Positions 37,101 through 50,855 of a stretch of DNA of 64,000 nt are shown here, one piece after another (within the stretch, counting starts at the first letter, position 1; each line of letters starts with the position of its first letter). Position numbers and translations under genes: made by a program. The notes below the pieces were generated by a model that saw only the letters and a program-made list of their open reading frames with translations, had not been told where the DNA came from and searched no databases. This stretch comes from Strigops habroptila (Eukaryota > Chordata > Aves > Psittaciformes > Psittacidae), in assembly GCF_004027225.2 (NCBI RefSeq), contig NC_044278.2, positions 98,448,743 to 98,512,742 of the forward strand, given 5' to 3'.

Positions 37101-40100
37101 AATTGGCCGTCTCTTGATCACGGTTATTCTGTTTGTTTGGTCTGGTGGTACCCTCAGTCATGCAGCTATGCTGTGAGGAACTGGTGGTGGTACCCTTTCC
37201 AGAAAGTTGTATCCGCTAATAGCAAAGCTCTGTGTGATGAAGAATCCTTTATAATGTAACTAACCCTGCTGCTGAGGTCAATACATTTCAACAATACTTA
37301 ATCCATTTTTTTTTTTTTTTTTTGCATGTTTTTGTGCCGTATCTTCCCTTAATAAAAAAATCAGGGTTTTCTTTTTATGTTTGTTTTCTGAAGCATTCCA
37401 GTGCAGGGTTCCTCATCAGGAGAGCTCATAGTGCTTTACAAAGCTGTCCCAGTCAGGGTACCTGTATGACGGATGCCGAAATCGAGGCACCTGAGGGAAA
37501 ACCATTTATCCAGAGGCCTATAGCGGCATGCGATCCCACAGAATTAACTGGAGGTGCAAGCAGTTCATGTGGCTTTTCAGACTCCCTTATGGTTACTTGC
37601 TGGGCTATCCAAACCTTCTTGTCTCTGTCAAATTACTCTGACCCAGCTGCCAATGTGCAGTTTCTTACCCTGCAGTACATATGAGGTAGCTATTTTATCT
37701 TTCTTTCATCAACAGATCTTGAATTACTTCACACAGAGCATGAGGCCTTCACAGGGACATCTAGAGCAGAGAAATCCAAATTCATTCCTGTGTGAGGCAG
37801 CAGCCTGCGGCTCCCATGCCTGGTCTGCTGCATGTCCTAAAGGACTTGATGCTGGGACCAAGGCTTCCTGCTTGGGATGGACAGGCCATGTGGGGCAGAG
37901 CTGAGTGCTAGGAGGGGAGAGGAAGAGGAGAAACAGCTGTGGAGAGGTGGGGTATTCCTTGGACTCCTGGGGTGGGTTTGCAGAAGAGAGATATGTTTCT
38001 TTTAAAGACTCAGGGCCCTATTTCTGCCTTTTGCTCAGTGTTTTCTGAAGCTGGTTGTTAGTATGGCATGTCATCTTACATGCTAAAGAGAATCCAGCCC
38101 TCGTTTTATACTCCAGGCTCAAACGTAGCCATATGAAGTCTGTTTAATCTCATAAGCAAGTGTTCTGGTTTACAGAGAAGCCGAGCACCCACATCTTCAG
38201 CTGAAGTCACTGGGAATGGCCAGCTGTCTCCTCTTTTTCCCCCACAGGAGGGAACTAGATAGACAAGTTCTTGCTCCTTTTTTCTTAGTCCTGTTGTTGT
38301 GAAACAACTTTCATACAGAGTCCAAGCATATCCAGATATTTTTCATGGAAAATGCCTCAGTGCTGTTGTATGGGAGCATTGGCCCCTTGTCCAAGGCAAT
38401 CCCTGCCACTGAATCAGATCTTTAGATGGATAAGCCACACTAATATTAGTGCTTACCTGTCCTCCGTGCTCATATTTTTTGCAGTTCTCCAAGGCACAGG
38501 CCCTGTGGATGCTCCACCCTTCTTCCCCCTGCAGGGTTTCACAAACCACTGAGGGCTCAATTAGCACGGATTACTGTGGATGATCATGCAGGAGAACCTA
38601 TATGTCACTGCATTAGCAATTTCCCACAGTGATGCACAATGAAAGCCTTTTAGGGAAAACAGATTTGAATGTGATATGGTTTGAACACAATGAAATGCTA
38701 ATGTGATTCTAGGGAAAACTGCTAACATGATGTATATGGAAAGCCTGCTGTGTGTGAAATGTATCCCCCTATATGCACTTGGCCAGACTTTCTCACCTGG
38801 GAGGAAGGAGAAGTGGTCAGCAGAGCTGCTGCTCCCTCTCCAGGCCTTCTGTCAGTCAGAGAGGAAGCCCTTCTGGAAGTTTTTCCTTTTGAGTATTTTA
38901 TTGATGATCTAGCTATATGATTTATTGATCTATATTTCACTTGCCAAGCTGTGTGATGTTAAATCTTCTGCAAAAGATGCTTGCTGTGTTAACACCATAA
39001 CTGAGTAAGTAACCCTTCAGGCAGACCTCCCAGATGTCTCTCCCTCTCTCTGGGGTCCTGGGTGTCAGGCAGGGAGCCTCTGTGCCAGGCTACAGCCAGG
39101 AGAGCGTGTGGGGGTGCCTGTCAACGTGCGGTGCTTAGAGGCAACAGACTCCCAGCAGACTCCTGGTGTCACAGGTTATCTCTGACTTTGTGGCATTAGA
39201 TACCTGGCACAACTAGGCAGCAGATCTCAAAAGCGTGAGATGCAGTCATTGAATGGGGAGAACCAGGCACCAGTTGCCATTGCTGGGATCAGACCTTGCA
39301 GATCTGCCAGCAGGAGCCAGCCTCCCATCAGTTCTGTGTGTTCCCCGGAAAATGAAGTTATTTGGCACCGTGCTGAACCTCACCCAGCTGGCCTTCAGGT
39401 CTCCTGTTAGGTAGGTGAGATTTGCTACCATACAACATGAGGACAACATTTGCTTTATCCTTTTCCCCTGTGTGCACTGTAAATGTGCAACTAGAGCTCC
39501 AAAAGTGCATTCCTTTCTAACAACTTAAGACACTAAACTTTCAGGACAGGTCCCATCAGTCTGGAGCGCCACGTCCTTGGTGAAGTAATTGTTCTTTAGA
39601 TGTATCCTTATTCACAACATTCTTAATGTCTAACTCTAAGCAAATCCTTTTCCTAAAATGGGTTTTTGGGAATGGCTCCAAGAATGCCAGTGATTGATAA
39701 CGAGGATTACAGGATCCGATTAGTGTGGATATAAACTTTAGGCCAGCAATGAAGCTGGAATTCTTTTCTAGTCCCCTTCTTCCTTTGTGAAGTGTTTGTT
39801 CTGGAGGCACTTGGCTGCATGCTTTGTATTAGAGAAGAGTCAGCGTTTATTTTAAAAGCAGGAATTCTATTTTTGCGTATTTCCAACTGTTCCATTTTTA
39901 GAAACACTGATGGGCTTTGCTACAGTTTCTCTGGGAATGGTGGGTATGTGAGGAATGTAGGACTGTCTATAAAATGGGGATAACCAAACCCATGAGAAGA
40001 CATTTTTGCCCCACATGGCAGATTGATGCACCTCCCCATCATATCCCACTGCCTCCTGCCTTCTCCCACAAACACATCCTCAGTGCTCCCCCATGGCATG

Positions 40101-43100
40101 TGTGCTCCTTAGCCTCTGGTTTTGTGGGAGGAGGGTATCTGAGAAAGGGGCTCTACCTCAGAGCTGCTGGTCTGAGCCTGAGCAAGGCAGCTACAGGAAG
40201 GGATGAGGCAGGGACTGGGTGAATGGGTCTTCCTCCTGCCTGCAAGGAGCAGGGCGTGAGGCAGAGAAGAGGATGTGTCCCTGTGGGATGGCATCTCAGA
40301 AGCTTCGGTGTGGCCCAGCCAGGGAATACAGTGTGGTTCACTCCATATAAACATCACAGTTGCTGGTTTCCTTTAAAAATTAATACCAAGGAAGGAAGTG
40401 CAGTCAAAGAGAGATCACAGTGATAAATTGGTCCAGTTTCATATTTTCGCACAGACTTTGGTTGTGGTAATTTTGTGGGGTGCCTTCAAATACTGTGGGA
40501 GATTTTCAAAGGCAAAAATCAGTGAGAACATCCAGCCCTCTGGTCTGGGTTTACCCTGAGCAGCAGGATGCAAGTAGCCCAGGGCCAAAGCCAGTGTAGT
40601 CATGCTAGCCTAGTGCTGCACCTGAAGACGAGGGCTCTTTTGCTTGGTCATAGTAGGGGACATAGAGTCAGAAGGGCACACCTCAAGGGGTTTTCTTCCT
40701 CCCCAAGGCCAGTGGAGTTATTCTTGAAAATAAACTGAAGAAATTTCTCGAAGAAGGCTGTGTAATCTGCACTCAGAGACCTCCAGCAGTGGTAACTATC
40801 CCAACATATAGCTATCCTATTATTATGTTCTCCCTGTTTCTTCAAGTGCACATGAAAGACAGATTGCCCCTATCTTGCCTGAGCATCCTTTTTCACATTG
40901 GCATACTGTTACTGTGTCCATGCCCCTCTGTTCTCTCCATCTTAGGTCACACTAACAAAGCTTTGTTGAAGCATCTGTCCATGTGCTCACCCAGAGCAGT
41001 CCCACTGCAGGAACTGGTATGTCCCTTCTCAGTCAGGCATCATGGGCATACCAAAAGTGAGATGGGTATTTCGTTTTCTTTTGTGATGGAATTTATGCCT
41101 TTTAAACATATCCACAGTGTTTCGCCTATGGAAATTTATGTAGCTGTGTGAAGGTGTGCAGCTTACATATTTGAATCTTTCCTTCTTTATATCAAATGAG
41201 AATGTGCTATTCCTGTCAAGAGAAGCTGAACGATGCTGAGTAGATAAGGTAATATTTGAGCAATTCCACAAGCTCGGAGGAATTATCTGGATGTCATAGA
41301 TTTTTAGGCACTGGCATCAAATTTTGTCCTTGTTTTATCCAGGAGGCAGTGAGTTCAGTGAGGACTCCACAGTGGCCGGAGAGGCATGAAGCACTGTGAG
41401 ATTTGCTTTTTGATATTGATGGCTTCACATAAAGTTCAATGTAGAATAGCTTTCAGAACAATCTTGAGAAATACCCAAGAAAATGAGTTTCAGAAGTTTG
41501 CATTCTTCAGTCAAGCTTATAGGAATAAACAATGAGATATTGCCAGGGCTGTGTGAAACGTGGATAAATTTGAGTCTCAAGCACTTTACATCCTATCATT
41601 GCAGCTGTTTTCAAATGGAGCAGTCTAGGGTCAAACCAGGAAAAAAATTAGTTTCTTCATTAAAAAAAAAAAAAAAGAACAACCTTCTTTACATCCCATT
41701 TAATTAAAACCCTGAGTGTCAGGTTCTGCGGTTGTGGAAGGACTCGGTAACGTTGTAATGAATAATTCATTCACTTATTTTGTTGGGTGCAGAAGACACT
41801 GGTTTCAGATAGGTTCATAACAGCACCCTTGTCTGGCGGGTCCCAGGCATAACAAGAAGCCCCGGGGGATCCCAAATGGTGATCTGGGTGCCATGAGTGG
41901 AACATGAGTCTTTTCAAGTGATTTACATGCCTCAAGAGTAACGTGTGGCCACCGTTCCCAAGCCATGAGCTGATTGCTGGAGCAGCAGTAGTGGTAGCTG
42001 TGCAGCTCAGGTGTGCACTTCCACAGTGAATGCACGTGTGAAACCTCTCCTGCCCAGCTCTCTCCTGCCATGCCTGCAAATCCCTGCTGACAGGGTTGAT
42101 GCTTCAAGCTCAGGGTGTGTGAGCAGGCCCAAGGCTCATTTGAGGCCCAAGTGTTTGTAGACACACCTTTCTTTGTTTATTTTAAAGCCCTTTCCCCTGA
42201 TAAGGTGTGGAGGATCCCCATAGTGAGCGGCAGTGATGATGTGTCCTGGGAAGTTCTTTGCCAGCCCTGGGTGCATGCTGGCTGCTGCCAGCTGGGCACA
42301 TCTGGAATCAAATCAAGACTCAATTACACTGAGAGAGCTTGCATGCTTCTCTTTCATAGTAGGTAGAGGTAACCAAATCAGTGCTAGGTAAAAATAACTA
42401 ACCAGGTGCATGTTCTCAGCATTCTTCTTTATGTTGTTTGACTGAATTAATGTTCTCCTTTGCAATTCTGTTGTGATTTAGTCACCGAGCAGCAGACTTC
42501 TGGCTATAGATGTCTCACGACTCCATTTCCCAGCCGCATGCATCTACAAGAACTGCAGAGCGTATGTCTAGACAACCCTCTGAGAAATCTCCCTCTGTGG
42601 CCTTACTGAGCTGTTGCAGTGACACAGAGACTGATGATGTCAGCCATTTCCAAAACTGACAACCATGCTTCTCACAGCTCAGTTAACTGAGGCAGGCGCT
42701 CCGCATGGAGGCAGCAGCTTGGAGCTTTATTCTGAGACCAGTGAATACACACATCTGTGTACACCTGTGCTTACACACACGTGCACAGATGCGCTTTTGG
42801 GGAAGGCTGTACACTGGTTTTGCACAGTTGAGTTTTAAGCCTGTTTTCGATAGCATACCTGAGGTTTTCCGTTTTGACTTCCGCATAAAGCTTAGAATGA
42901 AATGTGACAAGGACTGGTACAATTCCCCTGCTGCACCCATAGGAATTGGATTAAAGGGAACTACATGAGCATGTTGGCCTGCACAGGCATTCTACCGAGG
43001 TGTGGTGTGTCTTCCCTGACACAGTGGATCCTCTTTACATTAAATGAAATCCAGATTTCCCCAAATATTTCCATAGTGGAGGTGTCAGCATGCTGCCACA

Positions 43101-44061
43101 TGAGACACAGAGGAGGGCATGTTTAATTTGCATGAGCTCTGGAACCCCTCTTACTGACTTCAGCAGTTAGGAAACAGTAAGCCCACAACAATGGTGTTTC
43201 TTCTGCTTTTCTCTGCTCTTGATGTTTCAGCCTCTTTAATAGCACAGTGGAAGTTACTGCAGTGAAGTTCCTGAAGGAACACATTTCTCCTGCTGATCTG
43301 AGGACCTGCTGGCTAGTTCTACACTGGAGGGTGAAAAGCAAGCTTAGGAATAGGAGAAAGTATTCTAGTCCCTTCTACTTCATGTCCATTTTGCTGAGTC
43401 TTAGCTTAGCAGTCATTCAGACTTGAGGTGAGACTCATCTCACCCAGCATTAGCTGTTTGCAGTACCTGATTTTGCTATTTTTTGTGTAGATGTTTATTT
43501 TTAGGTGGAATGGTCCATGACATGTACATGTGTGTTTTTCCCAAGTAGGTATTGAGGGACTTGAGGGTGAGTAGGACAGATAGGAGTGTCAACAATTTGG
43601 ACATTTTTATATGGCCAAGTAAATTCTACTAGCATGTTGCTTCCATACTAATAAATTATACATGCCGAGTACTGTTCTTGGCCTTGAGGCCAGCTGGGAT
43701 GGAGAGGCTTACTTCTATGCAATGGCTGTCTCACCATCCAAAACAGGGTGGCTCTGTGTAGACTTCTTATTAGGAGTGACCCTGGTCCCTGCCAACTCTT
43801 GAACTGTGCACAAGAGTTATTTGGGAGAGTGCTTCTGGCATGGACAAAAGCCATTCCAGATAGCGTGCTAATAATTCATTCTATAGATTATCAAGTTCCT
43901 GTGCCCGGAAATGTTTCCCAGAACTAGTGTAGCTACAGCTAAGGTAAGCACTGTCTTTTTAGGGAGAAGGGAGCCAGTGAACTTGGCTGAAGCATTTCCA
44001 GTCCCACTTTCTCCTGCAGGCCACAGATACAAAAGGGTGGGTCCGTGCCATAGTGTCTTTT

Positions 44062-44083
44062 GGCTCTTCGCTAAAGAAGAGCC
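44062..44083. repeat. 8-bp perfect inverted repeat
   Basis: The arms GGCTCTTC and GAAGAGCC flank a 6-nt loop in SMAD9 intron 1. No function is evident. Confidence 0.6.
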
Positions 44084-46340
44084 TTAGGCTAAACTCAGTG
44101 ATGGAATAAAGACTTACAGCATGGAAGATTAACTGCATTTGGAGTTCACTGGTCCCTTACTTGACAGATAGACAAAGCCTTTCTTCTAGTCCCAGAGGAG
44201 GGAATTGTGTTAGGGATGTACCCTGAATGGTGCCTGATTTATACTCATGATAGCACATCATACTGTCACTGAGGGAGATAAAGGTGACTAGACTGGAACT
44301 TCCATTATGGCATGGTCCAGGGCTTGATACATGTAGTGGGGATATGGATCAAAACTGTAACACTTCCCTCCCCTCCGCCACTCTAAAGTGATGAGCACTG
44401 AGAAACATGATGGAGCATGAGCACAGAAAATACATCAAATGTGGTTTTGAAATATCTCAATATTGGAAGTTTCCGTTTGGGTAGGCAAGTTGCCTGTTAC
44501 AAAAGGCATACAGCTTAAGCAACTGCTGTCCTGAAAGACTGTTAGAATTAAATTATGAATTCACATCTCTGTCATTACAGCCCTGAGCATTGTAGCTGCC
44601 TAGGTATTTCATAATGGAGTATCTAAGCCCAGCAACACAGGGCTTAGTCTGCTGAACAGTGTGTGGTATTATCTAGTTTAATAACATTAAACTAGGATGT
44701 TCTGATAATAATATTATTTGAAGGCTGTTTATTTAATACCATTTATATTTTGTATGTTGGTTGAATTTGGGGAAGAAAAGAAGAAACTGGGGAGAGTGTG
44801 GTAGGAAATTGTGCAATGTACTTATCTGAGACTACATCACATGGTCTGCAAAGCACGGCTTTTGCTTTTATACACATAGTCCTGGCAACTCTCCCACTAG
44901 CAACAATAGTGCTCAGGCTCATACTGATGTCACTGCTGAGTTATTTAATTTGACTGAACGAGATTAATGTGTTTATTTAAAACCTTGGTCAAAATGGAAA
45001 AGAAAATCTCAGGACAATACTTTTACGTGAACATGTATGTTTTCGTATCTGATGGTTGCAATGTTGCATTAACTTATCAGGAGCAGTTGTTTATACACAG
45101 TAATGCCTGGGGGACCCCCTCAGATAAGAAGTGTGAGCCATTTTCCTTCTCAGCCTGGAGCAGAGACTTTTACACCACTAGTGGTCCCATGGGCTTTCAT
45201 CCCAGGCTCTCCTCACTTCTTGTTGCTGCTTTCAGGGCTGGTCCACAGAGATCCCAGCATTATTTCATTTTCTCGCGTGAGGATGGGGTTTGGTGCTGCT
45301 GAGCAATGACAGCAGTGTGGTGGTGGATCATCCACAGGTTCTTTCTAGGGCGGTGCGCGACAGACACCTCCACTGCATGGGATGCCTAGATGGGGCTGGC
45401 ACTGGGCTCTGTAAGCTGAGCCTGCTCCCACAAAGGCTGGAGGCTGCCTGCCTAAATTTTATCCACATTATGTTTTACCGGCAGCTTGAGGGTTTTTTTC
45501 CTGTGATAGATCATTCTGACCTTGCTTCATTCTCACATGTACCCTCTAAGCGTTTGGAATAGACTTCAGTTTTGACTAAGAGGCATTAGTAACTACCCAG
45601 TTAAATGCTCCAGGTCATTGGATTTTTGCTAATACAGAGTGGGAGAAAAATTGAATCTGAAGTTTCTCTTTGCATGGTGAGACAAGTTTGGGCTGTTCTG
45701 TGGAATTGATCATTGATTGCTGAATGGTGCGAGTGGGAGGATTTCTGCCATGCTTTGCCAAGAGCCTCTCTTGACAGCAGAGGACAATTGTACATACACA
45801 CAGCTTGATAATGTAGAAATTGCATAAGCCAGAGCTCGATGCTGTGGTGGGTGCCTGAAGAAAGATGTACCTGCCTTTCCTTCCAGTTTTGTAGTCCCTC
45901 TGTTCATATTTTCATGTAGTGTCCTGTTCACTGGTGCTTGGAATATGAATCTCTTGGGGCAATACAGCTTCTGCTGGGGCTTGTGACATGCCAAAGAGCC
46001 ACTTTTATCCATTCTCTTGTCTGAAGGCAAGTGCTTCCATCTCCTTAGCTCTCTGGAAGGCTTTGGGGAATTTGAGCCCCTGCCGTCATCACTACTGCTC
46101 TCATGGAATAAGGGAGAAGCTCCTTATGTTTGCGTGTATCTGTTTTTCTCAGGGTGCTGGACATCTTAAAGGGTAATGCAATTGGGCAGAGGAATGGGCA
46201 TGAGAACAAAACAGAAGGTCTAGGAGGAGAACAGCTCTAGGGGGTCACTGTTCCTCAGCAAACATTGCACATTGTCTAAGAGATTTTGATACCCTGGGCC
46301 ACATGTGCTTACCCTGCAGCATGCTCCAGAGTTGTGTGAT

Positions 46341-46374
46341 GCTGAGGGTATCAGACTGCTGAGGGTATCAGAGT
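46341..46374. repeat. 17-bp tandem duplication
   Basis: The unit GCTGAGGGTATCAGACT at 46341-46357 is repeated at 46358-46374 with a single change. It is a recent local duplication in SMAD9 intron 1. Confidence 0.8.
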
Positions 46375-46865
46375 CTTGACAAGGAACTAGTCTTTGGGAT
46401 TGACCTCCCATCTCAATATGTTGTATTTGTGCCTGCACTCAGTGTCCCCAGGTGTCCTTGCAACTCTACAAGAGCTGTGCCTTTAAGGAAACTGCAGAAT
46501 AATACAGTTTGTGAAGCCATGCTGCTCCCAACACCAGGCAATACCTCTCTTGTCTCCTCAGTGGCTGCATATAAGCAGTGCTGAGGACTATGTGCAGGCC
46601 TTTACTGGTGGGGGACAAGAAGGACTCAAGGGTGGACTAGGACAGTCATGGAGCTGCTTCTCCAAAGGCATCCATTTAGAAGCTGCCCCCACTCCAGCTT
46701 TAAGTGACCTTGTGTAGTTCAGACCTTTAGACTTGGTATGCACAGAGGGTCCAAGGAGTATAATTAAAGCATAAATAGCTTGACATACAAAGACGTTATT
46801 CCTCAGAGTTCTAGTCAGTGGAAATATGTCATTTTCAGCTAAAATTGGACTGGCTCCAGCTACAT

Positions 46866-46910
46866 TTAAAAAAAAAAAAAAAAAGAAAAAAAAAAGAAAA
46901 AAACCCCAAA
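46866..46910. repeat. A-rich tract
   Basis: A nearly pure A tract with interspersed G and C follows 'gctacattt'. It could be the remnant tail of a retroposed sequence, but I see no identifiable body or target-site duplication. Confidence 0.6.
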
Positions 46911-47540
46911 ACCTCAAGAACTAAACTCTTTCTGTTGGACTTTGTCAGATGTGGCAAGTCCTAGCAGAGGTAACTCAGGAACCATCCAGCACAAACCGTG
47001 TCCAGAACTCTGTGATTTTCATCCAAAAAACTGTGAATTGTTGGAGACAGCAAAGCAGTCTGGCTAGGCAAACAAGGTGTTTCTCTGGCATGTGAGAAAA
47101 TGTAAATAAGCTTAGAGAAAAGTGATAGATCTTTCAAAGGCACTAAGTGAAATCTGGGAGTAGTTGAATTTTAAATTAATTTTTCAGTTAATATTATACA
47201 ACTCTTAACAGTCGAGTGATATTGGAGAGGCAGAGAGAGAGTTGAAGTCAGAAAAATATTCTACTCAGTATACTTCCATAGAATTTAATATTACAGATTT
47301 AATTTTGTAGAGGATGTTTGAGCTGAACCTACAGCTACCAGCATTTTTTTTAAAAAAAGGGGTACATTTTTTTTTAATAGTAAATATAACCCCTACCCTG
47401 CATCAATTTGGCTAGTGTTTTAAACTCTAAACCCAAATTGAAGTGACTGCTTTCCAAAGTCCAACTCTAAAATGAGTGTGGAGGGTAATGGGGAAGAAAG
47501 TCTTGGACCCAAAATAAACAGCAAAACCAAACAGAAAACC

Positions 47541-47671
47541 ATTGAAAGGTCAGGTTGGATGGAGTCTTGGGTGACATGGTCTAGTGTGAGACATCCCTCC
47601 CCATGGCAGGGAGGGGTTGGAACTATATGATGTTAAGGTCCTTTCTAACCCAAACCATTCTATGATTCTAC
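47541..47671 (+). mobile_element. CR1 LINE 3' end
   Basis: The wording 'caggttggatggagtcttgg', 'gacatggtctagtgtgagac', 'ggttggaactatatgatgtt' and the end 'accattctatgattcta' are those of the CR1 3' untranslated region and terminal repeat, on the + strand. It is a short 5'-truncated copy, about 320 bp upstream of the SMAD9 start codon and close to the exon 2 acceptor candidates. Confidence 0.9.
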
Positions 47672-47980
47672 GAAAATGAAATACACATTTTGAATCATTT
47701 CTCTTTGAAAAGATTTTATTGAAGGAACAATTAAAGGGGTTTGTGAAGCCTAACTATGTATTGTGTTGCTATTCCAGGCTTCATCAGCAGTATCTTAATG
47801 TTTGGAAAGTTCTGAGACTCACTCTGTTGGACTACTTGTAACCAGTACCTGAGACTACAGAAACGTATGTGTGGAAGAACCTTTCCGTGAAGGAAGCATC
47901 CATCTCAATATTGTGGAAACTCTGTGCAAGCCTTGCAAGGCAGGAGAGCAATTTGTGCTTCCGTTGACGCTCGTGTGTAA

Positions 47981-48424
<444 letters not shown>

Positions 48425-49239
48425 TGATTCACATCTCTCTATTAGCTCTTGCACTGGTAGCAGGTCTAGTCTTTGTGCATCCTACCGAGTTGTGCTCTGA
48501 AATCTGAAAAGGCAGGCTCCATTTGGTGGAAGGACCCTGGGTCTTTACCTGCCTGATGGTGTCACAGTCGCAGCAGTCAGGAGTAAGCGGGGAGTAAGGA
48601 GCACCTTGCCCACCAGCTCTGTGTTGTGTTGGACCCCCGAGGGCCCCTGGATCTTGTCCAGGGTGCTGAAAGCTTCTTCTCCATGGACCTGGGTGCTGGC
48701 TGCCCTCTGAGCCCTCCCCCTGCAAACTGGTGTCTGCTTGCATGAAGTCTAGGCTAGGCTTAGCACCCTGGCTAGATTTATGTCTCATTGTTTGAAACCC
48801 AGCAATTGACTCATTAATCCACAGGAAAATGTATCACTATCTCTCTCTTTAAAGATTACAGTTGCAGTAACATGGCTTATTTTGTTGTGGATATGAAACC
48901 CAATCAGTTGATTCTTCCTAAAATGCCTGGTGGCCTGCCTTCAGTGGGATTTACTTACCTAAATGGGTAGTTTACGTGAAATAAATGCCACAAGTTCCCA
49001 TAAAACTTTGAATTTTTCCACTGATGATCCTCTTTACATTGTACATGGTCAGCATTGAAAACTTAGAACCTCACTGAAGGGTCATTTAACTGGGCTTTGT
49101 GTCAGTGAAACAGCTGTTAAAAAATAATGGTGTTTAGTGTTAACTTCTATAGGGATCTTGGAAAGCAGGGCTGGCAGACAGCTGGAGCAATCATCCTGTT
49201 CTCCTCTGCCTCTACTCACAAACCAAAACAAATTACCAG

Positions 49240-49390
49240 GTACATTCCTGACAGATTTTTTTCTAATGACCTCTAAAATCCCATGTGATAGAAGCTCCAC
49301 AACCTCCCCAGGCAAGTGAATCTATTGCTTTGCAATCCTTACAGTCCAGAATGATTTCTAATGTCTAACCTAACTCTCCCTTGCTGCCAA
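49240..49390 (-). mobile_element. Old CR1 LINE 3' fragment
   Basis: The + strand words 'gaagctccacaacctcccca', 'ggcaagtgaatctattgctt' and 'ctaatgtctaacctaactct' followed by 'cccttgctgcc' are the reverse complement of the conserved CR1 ORF2 C-terminal region. The copy is diverged and truncated; boundaries are approximate. Confidence 0.75.
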
Positions 49391-50549
49391 AAATCACAGT
49401 AATTTAATTTACTAATGGGTACGGTTGGTAAGTGTATACTTATTATTCTGTGATTATTCTTTGTCTGGCATGAACTTTACTCTGAGGTGACATTAGGATC
49501 AGATAAGTGAACTGTGGGATGTTTCTTTTCACACAGATGAAATAAGGGAAAGACATTTGTTAACACTTGTTAAACAACAGGGGCTACTCCCTTTTCTGAT
49601 AGTCCCTCTGCAGCAGGAGAGCTGTCATTTTGAAGTTGTATCTCCGAACTGCTGTAAACATTGTCACAATTAAAATTCTACAGCTGCAGTGAGTTGTCAA
49701 CAGTTTTCAGTGGAAAGAGCTGATCTCCTGCCTTGCTAAAATAAACTCTTCAAGAATCTAAGAAAAGATGCTCATAAAATAGCTCATTTTGTGTATCTTT
49801 GTCTTTGAAGGCTGTAGTCTTTAGTGTCTTCTCGTTTCTTCTGCTATAACTCCAGCGTAGTTAATGGAGATTCCTCAGCACGGTAGCTGACAGCACTGTG
49901 CAGGGCTGTTTTCAACCATTCTCTTCTGATCTGTTCAGTGCCAAGTAACAAATGCTAGTACTGGGATAATCCAGCAGCTGCTAAATGGCTGCCAAAGCTT
50001 GTTGTTCTGACCCTGAAACTCAGAAGGTTTCAGCTGTGAACATGTCTCTATTGTTTGTCTGTGCAGCAGACTGGCTACATCTCTAGTAGTAAATGAGTTG
50101 GGGCCAAGGTGCAGGTCTGAATATTGCTGGATTGGTTAAAGGCACAGCTTTAACCCATGTGGACCCACATGGACTAGCAGTTCTCAGGGCACAGGGGTTC
50201 GCCCACAGGAGGGACTTCGGGCACTTTGGACGTTACCTTTTTTTTTGGAGCTGAAAGAAGGCACAGCTGCGAGGATTCAAGCTGTGCCATGCCAGTTCTC
50301 CATAGAAACTGTTCTTGGGCTGTTGTATTCTCCCCATCTGATCTTATAGGGACAGCTTAGAAGCTGAAGCTCACCTCCCTACTAAAGATGAGGTGCAGCA
50401 AGGAAGTACAACTTACACCACTGCAAATAGCAGTAATGCAGCTCCAGGCCAGAGGCAGTTAGAAGCTGTGCTGCAAAGAGCTGGTGGTGAGACAGAAGAA
50501 ATGAGCTTGGCGAGAAAGTGGCAGCAGTGAAATCACCACAGAAAAGGCT

Positions 50550-50855
50550 GGGATCTAGGGCCTGTTTAGTCTAAAGAAGAGAATACCGAAAGGAGATCTC
50601 ATTAATGCATATAAATATATCAAAGGCGGGTGCCAGGAGGATGGTGTCAGACTCTTTCCAGTGGTGCCCAGCACAGGACGAGGAGCAATGGCCATAAACT
50701 AAAACACAAGATGTTTCACTTCAACATGAGGAAGAATTTCTTTACATTGAGGGTGGCAGAGCACTGGAACAGGCTGCCTGCGGGGATTGTGGAGACATTC
50801 TTTCTGGAGACATTCAAAACCCGCCTGGACACGTTCCTGTGTCACAGGCTTTGGG
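50550..50855 (+). mobile_element. CR1 LINE ORF2 3' fragment
   Basis: The sequence has the typical order: 'gggcctgtttagtctaaaga', 'aaaggagatctcattaatgc', and a frame reading FNMRKNFFTLRVAEHWNRLP followed by AGIVETFFLETFKTRLDTFL. This is the CR1 ORF2 C-terminus. The canonical 3' tail with the ATTCTATG repeat is missing, so the copy is truncated at both ends. Confidence 0.92.

Noticed and set aside
48429..48788. 119-codon minus-strand frame in SMAD9 intron 2
   Set aside because: Gly/Gln/Pro-rich frame without domain similarity, directly after an exon; likely chance.
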